Both the position numbers and the translations under genes were made by a program. Below, one piece after another: positions 42,601 through 50,834 of a stretch of 64,000 bases of DNA. Each line of letters begins with the position of its first letter. Position 1 is the first letter of the stretch. A model generated the notes under the pieces. The model was not told the origin of the DNA and made no database searches. It saw only the letters and a list, made by a program, of their open reading frames with translations. This DNA is from Mugil cephalus (taxonomy: Eukaryota; Chordata; Actinopteri; Mugiliformes; Mugilidae), in NCBI RefSeq assembly GCF_022458985.1, contig NC_061788.1, positions 2,129,826-2,193,825 on the forward strand, written 5' to 3'.

Positions 42601-43312
42601 CGTAATAACCCACTGAAAAGACACATATCGCCCCCTAGTGTGGAGGAGGAGGACATGTTCCCATCAGTTATTAGATTTTCTCCGCTGCATGTAAACTGGG
42701 ACAAGGACCACATTCACAAAGTAAAATCATGAGCATAACTCGATGAACCTGCATGTAAACGCACTGGATGAGGAGTAAACAGGAGCTGCAGCCTCCCGTG
42801 GCTCTAATGCCAGACTGACACACTGCAGGGAGTTCAGCTCCTCCACTAGAACTAGAGCCAGACCTCCCCATTAACACCTGAGAGATCTGGTCTCTAGAGT
42901 CCAGGTGAACACTGATCTGATCTCAGTCCACACGTGCAGTGGACACATCTGGACACATGTGACCCCATTAACTAGTATGAACACACACGAGTCCTTAAAG
43001 AAGGAACCAGGCTTTAGAGGGAGTGATGCTCACCTGTTGTTTCTCCGGGGGATCTTTGCTGATCGCGGACACTTTGGGCGCCGGCGCGCGCTCGCACGTG
43101 CACCCCTCCAGCAGGTATATCCCCGAGGGCCTCGCGCTCTGCTCGTTCTCAAAGTAGAAGAGCACGTTCTGGTAGAGCGCGAAGTACTTCTCGGTCCAGC
43201 GGCTGTTCTCCGGGCTCTTCTTGCTCAGGAAGCCGCGCTTGGTGCCCTCTTTGCGCGCGACCACCGACAGATACAGCGCGTGGCCCTCGTTGTACCGCAC
43301 GCTCTTCTGCAT
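16198..43312 (-). CDS. rasgrf2: RASGRF2, Ras/Rac guanine-nucleotide exchange factor (complete)
   Basis: Calcium/calmodulin-responsive exchange factor acting on Ras (CDC25 domain) and Rac (DH domain) at membranes. The start ATG is at 43310-43312 (protein opens [15 protein letters not shown]) and the stop TAA at 16198-16200. I traced 28 coding exons with consistent phases; they sum to 1306 residues with the optional 93-nt exon and 1275 without, against 1237 I recall for human. Domain order: PH1 (about 20-128), coiled coil, IQ motif [15 protein letters not shown] (209-223), DH (about 240-425), PH2 (about 465-585), REM (about 620-700), a Pro/Ser-rich linker, and CDC25 (about 1070-1300). RASGRF2 rather than RASGRF1 is indicated by the start, [16 protein letters not shown] and [16 protein letters not shown]. 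Intron 1 is 8.9 kb. Exon groups are detailed below. Confidence 0.96.
16520..17060 (-). repeat. TAGC-rich minisatellite cluster 2
   Basis: Units such as CCTCCCAGCTAATAGTAGCT with CTTCCTAGC, in rasgrf2 introns flanking the exon at 16382-16450. A sub-block beginning GCATCGAATAGCATAGAATA occurs twice (about 16773 and 17007), showing duplication of several units at once. Confidence 0.88.
17978..18075 (-). repeat. TAGC-rich minisatellite cluster 3 (short)
   Basis: Three copies of CAGCTAATGTTAGCTCTTCC. The sequence just after it (TTAGATGATGAATCCAGAC, then CTGCCCCCTGCTGGT) repeats that found after cluster 2 at about 17082, so the cluster was copied with its flank. Confidence 0.85.
19329..19443. mobile_element. 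Short palindromic MITE
   Basis: The left end CGATCAGGCAGAACATTATGA and the right end TCATAATGTTGTGGCTGATCG are inverted copies (CGATCAG, then ACATTATGACC in both). Total about 115 bp, in the rasgrf2 intron between exons 19213-19297 and 19493-19596. A fragment recurs at about 30060-30090 (GGTCATAATGTTGCGGCAGAT). This type is abundant in fish. Confidence 0.65.
19756..19785 (-). CDS. rasgrf2: Candidate 30-nt rasgrf2 microexon
   Basis: Ten open codons ([10 protein letters not shown]) between acceptor GGAACAG and strong donor GTAAGAC, phase 0 on both sides. It would insert into the linker just before [11 protein letters not shown]. Nine of ten third positions are G or C, as in neighbouring exons. 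Short length makes chance possible, and I recall no counterpart in mammalian RASGRF2. Confidence 0.3.
19925..20085. mobile_element. Remnant related to the Tc1-like element at 31.7 kb
   Basis: Shares GAAACACAGGAAATATTA-type sequence, then CAGGAAATGAGCCAATA and ACATATCAGAGAGG, with 31700-31800. Only the end region is present, so it is a terminal fragment or short derivative. Confidence 0.5.
20298..23578 (-). CDS. rasgrf2: rasgrf2 exons for the Ser/Pro linker and pre-CDC25 region
   Basis: Exons 23453-23578, 23284-23364, 22985-23091, 20649-20761 and 20298-20358. They encode [16 protein letters not shown], the [16 protein letters not shown] block, the [21 protein letters not shown] block, then [18 protein letters not shown] and [11 protein letters not shown]. 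These are conserved landmarks between the REM and CDC25 domains of RASGRF proteins. Junction codons all resolve sensibly; at the 20649/20298 junction an Arg in human is Ser here. Confidence 0.92.
20359..20648 (-). repeat. Purine tract facing pyrimidine tract in a 290-nt rasgrf2 intron
   Basis: (GAG/GGA)n at about 20363-20480 and (CCT/TCC)n at about 20536-20620 on the plus strand are mutually complementary over roughly 80 bp with small interruptions. On the transcript the 5' half is purine and the 3' half pyrimidine, running up to the acceptor of exon 20298-20358. Confidence 0.88.
21180..22350. repeat. Degenerate GATCTTCTTGA-type repeat block in rasgrf2 intron
   Basis: Variants of AGAAGATC, GATCTTCTTGA, CATATCAAGAAGATG and CATCATGAGAAGATG recur many times on both strands. 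It looks like an expanded, decayed short tandem repeat with fold-back potential. No coding sense. Confidence 0.6.
23757..25660. other. rasgrf2 intron with TAGC-rich minisatellite cluster 4
   Basis: The part 23757-24870 is AT-rich intron without recognised exons; two minus-strand open frames near 23757-24342 match no family I know. The part about 24868-25660 is the largest TAGC-rich cluster, with degenerate CTCCCAGCTAATAGTAGCT and CTTCCTAGC units. It ends about 100 bp before the donor of exon 25761-26269. Confidence 0.75.
25761..26269 (-). CDS. rasgrf2: rasgrf2 exon for the Pro/Ser-rich linker (509 nt)
   Basis: Opens [12 protein letters not shown], then [42 protein letters not shown], a long Ser/Pro-rich run and [17 protein letters not shown], ending in GKLRRSIRR. 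These match the RASGRF2 linker in order. It is longer than the mammalian counterpart I recall and accounts for most of the extra length. The donor is CAGGG followed by GTGAGT. Confidence 0.93.
26343..26435 (-). CDS. rasgrf2: Optional-looking rasgrf2 exon (93 nt, 31 residues)
   Basis: Bounded by acceptor CCCCAG and donor GTAAAT, phase 2 on both sides, so it can be kept or skipped without a frame change. The peptide starts [15 protein letters not shown] and ends [10 protein letters not shown], falling between IPVR and SLELFF at the end of the REM domain. It is open throughout and about 70 percent of third positions are G or C, like neighbouring exons. The mammalian RASGRF1 and RASGRF2 sequences I recall run directly from IPVR or IPAR into SLEL. 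Confidence 0.65.
26562..26810 (-). CDS. rasgrf2: rasgrf2 exon for the REM domain
   Basis: Encodes [53 protein letters not shown] and KPFTSIPV: the Ras exchanger motif that stabilises the CDC25 domain. 249 nt, phase 2 to 2. The donor is GTCAG followed by GTCCGT. Confidence 0.95.
27199..28473 (-). CDS. rasgrf2: rasgrf2 exons for the second PH domain
   Basis: Exons 28310-28473, 27601-27667, 27373-27509 and 27199-27281. Landmarks are [79 protein letters not shown] and [20 protein letters not shown]. For exon 27601-27667 the acceptor is CACCAG before CAAGGA, which keeps the frame. Confidence 0.94.
28205..28302. repeat. 10-bp minisatellite (GTGAGGACAG)n
   Basis: About nine tandem copies of GTGAGGACAG or GTGTGGACAG, starting 8 bp inside the rasgrf2 intron, directly after the donor of exon 28310-28473. 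The Pro/Thr/Cys-rich minus-strand frames here are artefacts. Confidence 0.92.
28626..28862. repeat. 22-bp minisatellite (AGTAACATAGTAACATAGTAAT)n
   Basis: Tandem array of AGTAACAT and AGTAATAGTAACAT units, roughly ten copies, in the intron between rasgrf2 exons 28310-28473 and 29036-29154. It gives spurious Leu/Tyr-rich frames on the minus strand. Confidence 0.92.
29036..31458 (-). CDS. rasgrf2: rasgrf2 exons for the IQ motif and DH domain
   Basis: Exons 31205-31458, 30243-30322, 29839-30032, 29635-29744 and 29036-29154. The first carries the calmodulin-binding IQ motif ([15 protein letters not shown]). DH landmarks are [78 protein letters not shown] and [20 protein letters not shown]. The DH domain activates Rac in this family. 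Confidence 0.95.
29340..29560. repeat. GA-rich low-complexity tract
   Basis: Purine-rich plus strand (GAGGAGGAAGA and GAAGAAGGAGGAGG) in the rasgrf2 intron between exons 29036-29154 and 29635-29744. The overlapping Ser/Phe/Pro-rich minus-strand frames are composition artefacts. Confidence 0.85.
30388..31080 (+). repeat. TAGC-rich minisatellite cluster 5
   Basis: Units of GGGAGGCTAGGAAGAGCTAC and TATTAGCT in the same orientation as cluster 1, alternating with a variant GAGCTACTCTTAGATGGTAA that appears only here. Lies in the rasgrf2 intron between exons 30243-30322 and 31205-31458. Confidence 0.9.
31542..34141 (-). CDS. rasgrf2: rasgrf2 exons for PH1 end and coiled coil
   Basis: Exons 34035-34141 ([18 protein letters not shown], end of PH1), 32880-33027 ([20 protein letters not shown], then a heptad-rich segment ending EIERLKAE) and 31542-31631 ([20 protein letters not shown]). 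The heptad pattern predicts the coiled coil that precedes the IQ motif in RASGRF proteins. Confidence 0.93.
31690..32711 (+). mobile_element. Decayed Tc1-like DNA transposon
   Basis: Terminal inverted repeats: the left end TTTTCTACAATTTCTGC and CACATGAAACTGAAATATTA recurs inverted at about 32625-32710. The interior keeps a short frame at 31864-32055 with a Tc1-type helix-turn-helix ([18 protein letters not shown], then [12 protein letters not shown]). Downstream transposase-like sequence is broken by stops. A (GGAA)n run at 32444-32528 lies inside. In the rasgrf2 intron between exons 31542-31631 and 32880-33027. Confidence 0.7.
32444..32528. repeat. (GGAA)n microsatellite
   Basis: About twenty GGAA units with two GGAT interruptions, inside the Tc1-like relic. 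Confidence 0.95.
33205..33353. repeat. (CA)n microsatellite, interrupted
   Basis: Long CA runs separated by repeated TCACATATTCACA interruptions, in the rasgrf2 intron between exons 32880-33027 and 34035-34141. Confidence 0.95.
35731..35912. repeat. G-run cluster with quadruplex potential
   Basis: Six or more runs of at least four G within 35731-35790, and an uninterrupted run of over 20 G near 35889-35912. Both are on the plus strand, so C-rich in the rasgrf2 transcript. A further G-run of about 18 lies at 36980-36997. Confidence 0.85.
36340..38110. repeat. Inverted pair of dispersed repeats
   Basis: 36340-36510 and 37935-38110 are reverse complements, for example GGGCGGGGCATCGATATCGT against ACGATATCGATGCCCCGCCC, and TATTTACATACAGTCTATG against ACTGTATGTAAATATGG. 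They could form a long stem around a 1.4-kb loop in rasgrf2 pre-mRNA. Confidence 0.75.
39592..39634. repeat. (TA)n microsatellite
   Basis: About twenty TA units in rasgrf2 intron 1. Confidence 0.95.
41415..41780. mobile_element. Second hAT-like element related to 6005-6765
   Basis: The left end reads GGGCGTCAAACACAGG and the right end AAAATGAGTTTGACAGTATCC, imperfect versions of the CAGGGGTGTCAAACTC termini. The interior shares TTTCTTAAGAAA-type and AACACTGAGACCTAGAACTA-type sequence with 6005-6765 in the opposite orientation. Confidence 0.5.
43034..43312 (-). CDS. rasgrf2: rasgrf2 first coding exon (PH1 start)
   Basis: 93 codons from [15 protein letters not shown] to DPPEKQQ, containing [15 protein letters not shown] and [19 protein letters not shown] of the first PH domain. 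Strongly GC-rich in the third position compared with surrounding introns, as expected for a CpG-rich first exon. The donor is GTGAGC. The tail before the donor differs from mammals, where a Gly/Ala-rich stretch is present. Confidence 0.96.
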
Positions 43313-43329
43313 TTTCCGCTCTTTATGTG

Positions 43330-43875
43330 TCTCAGGTGCCAACTTCAAACCCGAGGCATCACATCACCCCGCGTCCCCCGACCCGACGCGCACTGGTTAT
43401 TTTTAGCGGATGGATACCGAGGAGAAAGCGGCTGATGTCTCCGTGTGCAGGGGGAGGTAATCCAGGCTTAGCATGGTACGAAAAGTTGGAGGGACTGAAG
43501 AAGTGATGACTCCACCAGAGTCTCTGTGAGGACAGTGGACGCGAAAGGAGACGGGGTTTCAGTTGTAGCAGAGAGCTTTGATCTTCTCGGACGCTTTATC
43601 AGACTTTAATATTGCTCCATGAAAAATAAAAAAAGAAAAAGCAGAGGGATCTTCATCAGACTCGTGTCGTGAATCTTGTTACTTTCAGTCTGGATCAGCT
43701 TATTTTTTTTTTCTCTCGGGTGCCAACTTCAAACCCGAGGCATCACATCACCTCGCATCCCCCGACCCGACGAGCACTGGTTATTTTTAGCGGATGGATA
43801 CCGAGGAGAGAGCGGCTGATGCCTCCGTCTGCAGGGGGAGGTAATCCAGGCTTAGCACGGCAGGAAAAGTTGGAG
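43330..43875. repeat. Duplicated rasgrf2 5' leader flanking an inserted element
   Basis: 43330-43491 and 43714-43875 are direct copies, over 90 percent alike by eye, sharing GGTGCCAACTTCAAACCCGA and GGTTATTTTTAGCGGATGGA. Between them lies a 222-bp block that matches 39783-39970 in intron 1 (for example GAGAGCTTTGATCTTCTC and CTTTCAGTCTGGATC). The first copy abuts the rasgrf2 ATG, so both copies lie in the leader or promoter. Confidence 0.85.
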
Positions 43876-44642
43876 CGTCCGCACATCACTCAGCAGCCCT
43901 GCCGCCATGTGTCCATGTCAAACTTCAGCGAGACCCGGTCACCTGCCGCGCGTTTTTCGGTTCAAAAAATAAAATAAAAAAATAATAATAAAATTTAAAA
44001 ACATAAGTGGAGCCGTCAGCGGCGCAGAAACAGAAGTAGACGCAGGGAACAGACGGTGCAAACGGAATCACGGCGCAGATCAGCGGTAATCGGCTTTGAC
44101 ACCGACTTAAAGAGACAGACCCTCAGCGCGCGGCTGCCACGAGCCCAGGTACGCCCCGAGAGCGCAAGTGCACAGGGGCGCGTGAACGGAAGTTCACAAA
44201 GAGAAGGGCGGCCTTTAAAATAAACAAACAAATAAATTATAATGAAAAGTGATGGTGTTTTATTAATGGCTTCCATCCACTTATCAGCTACTGTGCATCA
44301 AAACATCACAATCAGCTTTATTAGTACGTGCACATACAAGGACTTTGAGTCACTTACACAGAAAACACAGAAAACACAACTTCAAAAATAAAAGAGTGAC
44401 AAATAAAATAGCACATTATCACTGCTGTAGTTTAAATTTATTTGACTATATATATATATGAAATAAAGGTTGAGGATGTTTACGAAGCTGCTGTGAGTCT
44501 GAGTCTCTGAACACATTAGCGAGAAAGACAAAAGCAGAAGTTTCTATTTTTGTGAGGTGGTGTTATGCATCAGAAGATGTTTGTTTTGAAACTGTCATCC
44601 AGCCCGAAAGCACAAACAGATGTTGAACCGCTTTACTAGGCC

Positions 44643-44664
44643 GTGTGTGTCTGTGTGTGTCTGT

Positions 44665-44706
<42 letters not shown>
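44643..44706. repeat. (GT)n microsatellite
   Basis: GT run with a few CT interruptions at its start. Confidence 0.95.
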
Positions 44707-44710
<4 letters not shown>

Positions 44711-44929
44711 GCAGATGTTACGTGTGTGTGTGTGTTTTTGAGCTAAGCTGCCACCGACTTTGCCTTCCACTCGTGTCCAGATAATTTACTGAACACAATT
44801 CAAATGATTCCACTTGAACTCCAGACTCTCATGGTTACGACATCAAAAGGTCAAATAAAAACTTGTTTGGCCTTCAGGTGATAGCATCACAAAGCAACTG
44901 CAACTAGGAGCCATGAGGTTAACAGCAAG

Positions 44930-45715
44930 TTAACAAGAGTAACCTCCTAGCCTCCCAGCTAATAGTAGCTCTTCCTATCTACCTAGCCTCCCAGCTAATA
45001 GCAGCCCTTCTTAGCCTTCCACCAAACAGTAGAACTACCAAGCTTCCTAGCCTTCCAGCTAATACCAGCCCTTCAAAACTTCCTAGTCTTCCAGCTAACA
45101 GTAGTACTTCCTAGCCTCTCAGGTTTATAGTAGCTCTTCTGCGCTGTCTAGCCTCCCAGCTAAAAGTAGCTCTTCTTAGCCTTCCACCAAACAGTAGTTC
45201 TACCAAGCTTCCTAGCCTTCCAGCTAATACCAGCCCTTCATAACTTCCTAGTCTTCCAGCTAAGAGTAGTACTTCCTAGCCTCCCAGCTAATAGTAGCTC
45301 TTCCTAGCTTCCTAGCCTCCCAGCTAAGAGTAGCTCTCCCTAGCCTCACCGCTAACAGTAGCTCTTCTTAGCTTTCCACCTAACAGTAGCTCTTCCTAGT
45401 TTCCTAACCTTCCAGCTAATAGTAGCCTTTGTTAGCTTCTTAGCCTTCCAGCTCACAATAGTAATTGCTAGCCTTCCAGCTAATAGTAGCTCTTCCTACT
45501 CTCCCAGCTAACAGTTCATCCTAGCTTCCTAGCATCCCAATTAATGGTAGCTCTTCTTAGCTTCCTAGCCTTCCACTTAACAGTAACTCTTCCTAGATTC
45601 CTAGCCATCCATCTAATAGAAGCTCTTCCTATCTTCCTAGCCTTCCAGGTAGTAGTAGCTCTTCATAGCTTCCTAGCCTCCCAGCTAAGAGAAGCTCTCC
45701 ATAGCTTCACCGCTA
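44930..45715 (-). repeat. TAGC-rich minisatellite cluster 6
   Basis: Degenerate CCTCCCAGCTAATAGTAGCT and CTTCCTAGC units. A block of several units (from CCTTCCACCAAACAGTAG to AGTAGTACTTCCTAGCC) is repeated at about 45017 and 45179, showing higher-order duplication. Confidence 0.88.
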
Positions 45716-46045
45716 AAAAACAGTTGTTGAAATAAGTGTTTGAGACGATGAACCGAGGTGAAATCCATGTGGAGAGCGACGCTGGAGACATGGAGACATC
45801 TTGGTCATCGACTAAGACTCTGGACATTCAAGACACGGAAGTGTAGATACTTACTACTGACTAGAAATATAAGGAGAAGGACTGGAAATGAGGACAGAAG
45901 GAGGAGAAGAAGGATGTATAGAAGAATAAGGAGGAGGAGGAGAAACGTGGGAAGAATAAGGCAACAGAGGAGAAAAAGTAAGGAAGAGAAGAAGATGAAG
46001 GACATGATGGAGGAGATGAAAATGAAGGAGGGGAAAGAACAAATG

Positions 46046-46158
<113 letters not shown>

Positions 46159-46639
46159 TCCAACTCATCCTGGAATACATTCAATAAAACAACGTGTCAG
46201 TATAATCACACAGCAGGAGCCAGACTGTCAGATGCTGACATCTAGTGGTGGTTTCATGCATTGCACCGTGAATTCCACAGTGTTTCTATGGCTACAGCAA
46301 AGTGATGAAACCCTGCAGCACGGTGTGGACAATTACTGTAACAGTTGAGTTAGTAATAGACTGTGCAGAGGACACAAAGGAGAATGTTGTCAAAGAGAAA
46401 AATCATGCAGCTCGACTCTGTGTGTAAATGGTTTAAAGGATAATTCTAGTTTTTTTTAGACCAGTGCTTCTCTAAAGTCAGCTGTTCACTCTGTGGCTCT
46501 GTTGTAGAGATTCAGGGGATTGAGAGGAGTCGGCTGTGATCCTCTTGTTTTTCATCTTCATCTGAACATTCAAATAGTTGCATGAGAACATAATCATCTA
46601 CCACGAATAAACTGAAGAACTGATCAGCTGATTCAGGAG

Positions 46640-47182
46640 AGGCTTATAGCTCTTCCTAGCCTCCCAGCTAATAGTAGCTCCTCCTAGCCTCCCAGCTAAT
46701 AGTAGCTCCTCCTAGCCTCCCAGCTAATAGTAGCTATCCTAGCCTCTCAGCAAATAGCTCTTCCTAAATCTAATCTAATTCTAAATCTTCCTAGCCTTCC
46801 AGCTAATAGTAGCTCTCCCTAGCCTCTCAGCAAATAGTACCCTTTCCTATCTTCCTAGGTAATAGTAGCTTTTCCTAGCCCCCCAGCTAGTAATAGCTCT
46901 TCCTAGCCTCCTAGCTAATAATAAAATATTCCTATATTCCTAGCATTCTAGCTAATAGTAGCCCATCCTAGCCTCCCAGCTATTTATAGCTCTTCCTAGC
47001 CTCCTAGCTAATAATAAAATATTCCTATATTCCTAGCATTCTAGCTAAGAGTAGCTCACCCTAGCCTCCCAGCTAATAATAGCTCTTCCTAGCCTCCCAG
47101 CTAATGATAGCTCTTCCTAGCCTCCCAGCTAATAGTACATCTTCCCATCTTCCCATCTTCCCAGGTGATAGTAGCTCTTACT
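46640..47182 (-). repeat. TAGC-rich minisatellite cluster 7
   Basis: The cleanest part (46658-46730) has a 29-bp unit made of CCTCCCAGCTAATAGTAGCT plus CCTCCTAGC. A sub-block beginning CTAATAATAAAATATTCC appears twice (about 46914 and 47006). Confidence 0.9.
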
Positions 47183-47879
47183 CTTTTTGACTTAATGGCT
47201 CAAAAAGATTTTAAAGAATCTCCTTTGTGTGTTTTAGTCAGATTAAAAGTAGAAACACAAACTAACCATCTGGAGCGACCATTTTGCAAACTGGACAAGG
47301 AACATGTCGACATCACGGAACATAAATATAACATAAAACATAATATAAATTAAATGGAGACACAACAACCTGAATTAAACCACAAGCATCCTCTGTGTGA
47401 AAGTCTGAATCCATGTTAAATACACACTGAAACCAGCCCTCCTCTTTTCCCGTCGCCACGCTGTGTCTCCGTAACATTCACACATTCTGGAAAATTTCTG
47501 ATCTCGCAATAATTAAAGTAAAATCAAGCTCAGGATCTGATGCTCGCACAGGTGTGTACACACTCCCACTCCCACACACACACACACACACACACACACA
47601 AAGAACACAGTTCCTCCAGCACAATTACAACATGTGCCGTCATTCGGCCTCCTTGATGGTTGTCATGGAGATGTCATTGATAAGGTGGACAAAGTAATTT
47701 TTCCCTTCTTTTTTTTTTTTTTTTCTCCTGCACGCAACTAAAAGAAAGTCCTGCGCAGCCAGTTCCACAGTTAATCAGCCTTTGGTGCTGAATCAGACGT
47801 CCTTTAATGAAAAGACAAATCAGACACGCTGCGGCGCTGGGTTGCTATAGTGCTTCACCTTGTGCATTCATCTCTTGTC

Positions 47880-48164
47880 AACCTTTCCTGCTCTCCCTCG
47901 CTAACTCTCCTGAGCTGCTGATGCTGTGGTGATGGATTAACCATTTCTTAGACCTGCCTGACAACAAGCCCCCCCACCACCCTCCGTCCTTCTCTCTCTG
48001 TCTCATCACACACTTTGTTCTGAGAATCAAACCGGACAACCTTGACTGCTGCAGCTCCCGTCTCCTCTCACTTGCTGAGACTCACATCGACTACATCATC
48101 AGTCGCAGCAACAGGAGAGTCCATGTCTGCAGGAGAGGACTGATCCCGACCTGACTGAAGGCTG
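47880..48164 (+). promoter_or_regulatory. Candidate ankrd34b promoter and non-coding first exon
   Basis: A pyrimidine-rich, relatively GC-rich stretch ends at GCTG followed by a consensus donor GTGAGT (48165-48170). The next good plus-strand acceptor before the ankrd34b ATG is at 54471-54475. Splicing 48164 to 54476 would give a two-exon gene with an intronless coding region, the usual ankrd34 layout. The transcription start is not defined. Confidence 0.35.
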
Positions 48165-48816
48165 GTGAGTGGCTCAGATGCAGAAATCCCTCGTAAAGTT
48201 TGCAACTTCCTTTTTTTTTTTTTAGAGGATCCGGTGAATCATTCTGGATCTTATGATAATTTTTTAAGCTGTGAGGCGGCGAGGACCGTGCTGTAAATGG
48301 TTAAATCTGACAGCGGCTGGAAACATGTGCAGGGCTCTTCTGCATGGATGGAGTGTTGAGCTCATCCTGCTCAGGTGAAGTGGAGTTCTCCATCCTCGAT
48401 TTGCAAAAAGAAAAAAAAGAAAAAATAGAAAAAAGGCATGAAAACAAAAGAGCTGCACTTCACTGGTGTATATGTGAGAGGCACCAAGGACGAGATAAAG
48501 CTTTAATGTAGGTTGGTGGCCATTTTTATTCGGAGAGAGAGCTCACTTTTTTCTCCTAACTCAGGCATAGTTGCATAATTTTGCATCAATGTGCGCTAAA
48601 AGTCTAGAGCTGTTTCTATGTGTGACGATTGCTTTTGCTTTTGTTGTTTCTGTATAAGCAGTGGAGTTAAAACCATCATTAGCCAAAATAAAAACAGTGG
48701 ATGTGTTAAATTACAGTTATTTAATTCTACTTTACGTTTTTAATTTAATTTTATCGAGGTTAAATCACAGATCTTACAAACCTTCAAGAGAATTAAGTGA
48801 CAGAGAAGTAAAACAG

Positions 48817-49300
48817 CAAGTCCTTCTAAAAGCTAACTCACTAAAAGCTAATTTGTTTAGCTAAGCAGCGTAGCGGCTAACTATAGTCAATTCTATGGGG
48901 TTAAATTAAATGTTTAGTTCCTTTTGGATTACTGAATGTGGTATACATGTTCAGGAGAACTGAACAAAAGTAAAGCAGGAAAGCTAATCCCTCTAAAAGC
49001 TAACTTACTAAACGCTTATTTGTTTAGCTAAGTGGTGTAGCAGCTAACTTCTATGGGGTTTGGTTAAAAATGTTTAGTTCCTTTTGTTTTATTGAACGTA
49101 GCATACATGTTCAGGAGAATTGAACAAAAGTGAAGAAGCAAAACCAGTCCCTCTAAAAGCTAACCTACTAAATGCTAACTAGCCTAGCTTAGCTTGGCAG
49201 AGAAGCCAATACTTGTAGGTTTTATGTTGTTCAGCTTCCTTTGTTTCATCCGTGGGCAAAATATTGAACATAGTACAAATACTGAAGAGAAAAACTAATT
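48817..49300. repeat. Tandem array of about 165-bp units
   Basis: Three decayed direct copies, each starting CTCTAAAAGCTAAC-like (48819, 48991, 49152), followed by TTTAGCTAAG, TTAGTTCCTTTTG and TACATGTTCAGGAGAA-type sequence. Confidence 0.75.
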
Positions 49301-49399
49301 TGTCTAAATTAGCATAGTTAGCATAAGTTTCTGACTGACTTTAAAAGGAACAAAACTAGCTCTTGTTGAAGCTAGCTACTAAACACCAGTTAGCATAGC

Positions 49400-49449
49400 A
49401 TACCTTAGTATAGCATAGCATAGCATAGCATAGCATAGCATAGCATAGC
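49400..49449. repeat. (TAGCA)n microsatellite
   Basis: Near-perfect run of about nine TAGCA units. Confidence 0.9.
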
Positions 49450-50834
49450 AAAGTACTAAAGCTTTGTGAAACTCGGTAAAATCAGCTCCTACTGCAGGTA
49501 TTTTGCTACAAATCAGTACATTAGTCAACTTACTAACCATGACTGTGTGAACTTAAATGTTAACCAACGTCTCGGTTAGCTACTGCAAGAATAAACAGAA
49601 TCTCAGACAAAAAATAATTTAAAAAAACAAACACAAAAAAACATGGAATTAATATTTTACCTCATCTTAACTGTGTAAACAAGCCTGTACATTGCTACAG
49701 TAAAGCTAAACGCTACGCTAACATCCTCATGGTTTTCTTTCCTAGTTTACCTTGTTAGCTGCTAACATTTACAACAAAGCAAATCAAAGCTCAGGCTAAT
49801 GCAACAATAAAAGGAAATGACCTAATGATGGTCTCGTATATCACCAACCCAAACATCATGATCCATCTTCTGAGGGCCGTGACCCAATGACCACTCAGCT
49901 GCTCTCATCATATCTGAGTCTAGACTAAACAAATGGACCAGCAGTCAAACACATGAATGAATCTGTGAGATATTTAATCATGTATTTGACAATTTGCCAT
50001 CACTAATTGTGAAAACTCTTCCAGTAAACGTATGTGTGGAGCTCCACAGTCGTGATAATTGAGTGTGCAATAATTCTAGAGATTATTATTCAGTTTAAAG
50101 CACCAGACACGAGCTGGGTTTACATGGAGCTAAATATTCCAATTACAATCGGTTTAGAAGCCGAAAACGAATTAAAATGATCCATATAAACACCTCAGTC
50201 AGAATTAATGAGCCCTAACTGAGAGACACCTCATTGAGTTTTTTTAAAAGTCTTGGAGACGGTGAATCTGAATGAAGTCAGGCTCCGTTCTGTCTGAGCA
50301 TCTTGACGTAAATGACACAGTGACGTTTGTTTTTAACAACAACTCTGAAAGACGTCATCGCACACTCGGACGACAGAAAAAACAAACTGTTTAAAAAGGT
50401 GGAACAGAGAGTGGAACTAATTCAGAACTGCTATAAGGCTAAACAACACAACAGAAAAAGTGGATATGACCCCACAAACTTTCCGATTAAGAGTAGTGGT
50501 TCATGTAAACATCAGATCAGAATAGGTCACCTCACATGGAAACAGCTGACCTGAAACCTTCAATCAGAATGAAAAACAAAACGGCTACTGCTGCTATTTG
50601 ATGGCCTCCTATCGAGCCTAAAATATAATACCTGTTAATTCTCAGAGACCAGAGATATTAAGAACATGCATGGTTCTGTAACAACGTGCTTTAATTAGAG
50701 AAAAGCAGAAAATAATTAAAGATCTGACCAGATAAAGAGAAGCACGACTGAAGACAAACCACCTCCACCTCATCTGTCAAACACAACGCTTCGTTTCATC
50801 TCTGGCTGAATGTCGCTGCCAGCAGGATGAAAAC

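Larger units (their letters stand above)
34142..43033 (-). other. rasgrf2 intron 1 (8.9 kb), repeat-rich
   Basis: No coding exon was recognised. Contents: G-runs (35731-35790, 35889-35912, 36980-36997), an inverted pair of dispersed repeats (36340-36510 and 37935-38110), (TA)n at about 39592-39634, a copy of the element found at the 5' UTR (39783-39970), related blocks around 38560-38700, 40740-40870 and 41020-41130 sharing a GTTTACCTGAAGGAAAC-type motif, and a hAT-like relic at about 41415-41780. Confidence 0.7.

Noticed and set aside
42905..43435. 176-codon plus-strand open frame
   Set aside because: Antisense to the first coding exon of rasgrf2; no independent gene evidence.
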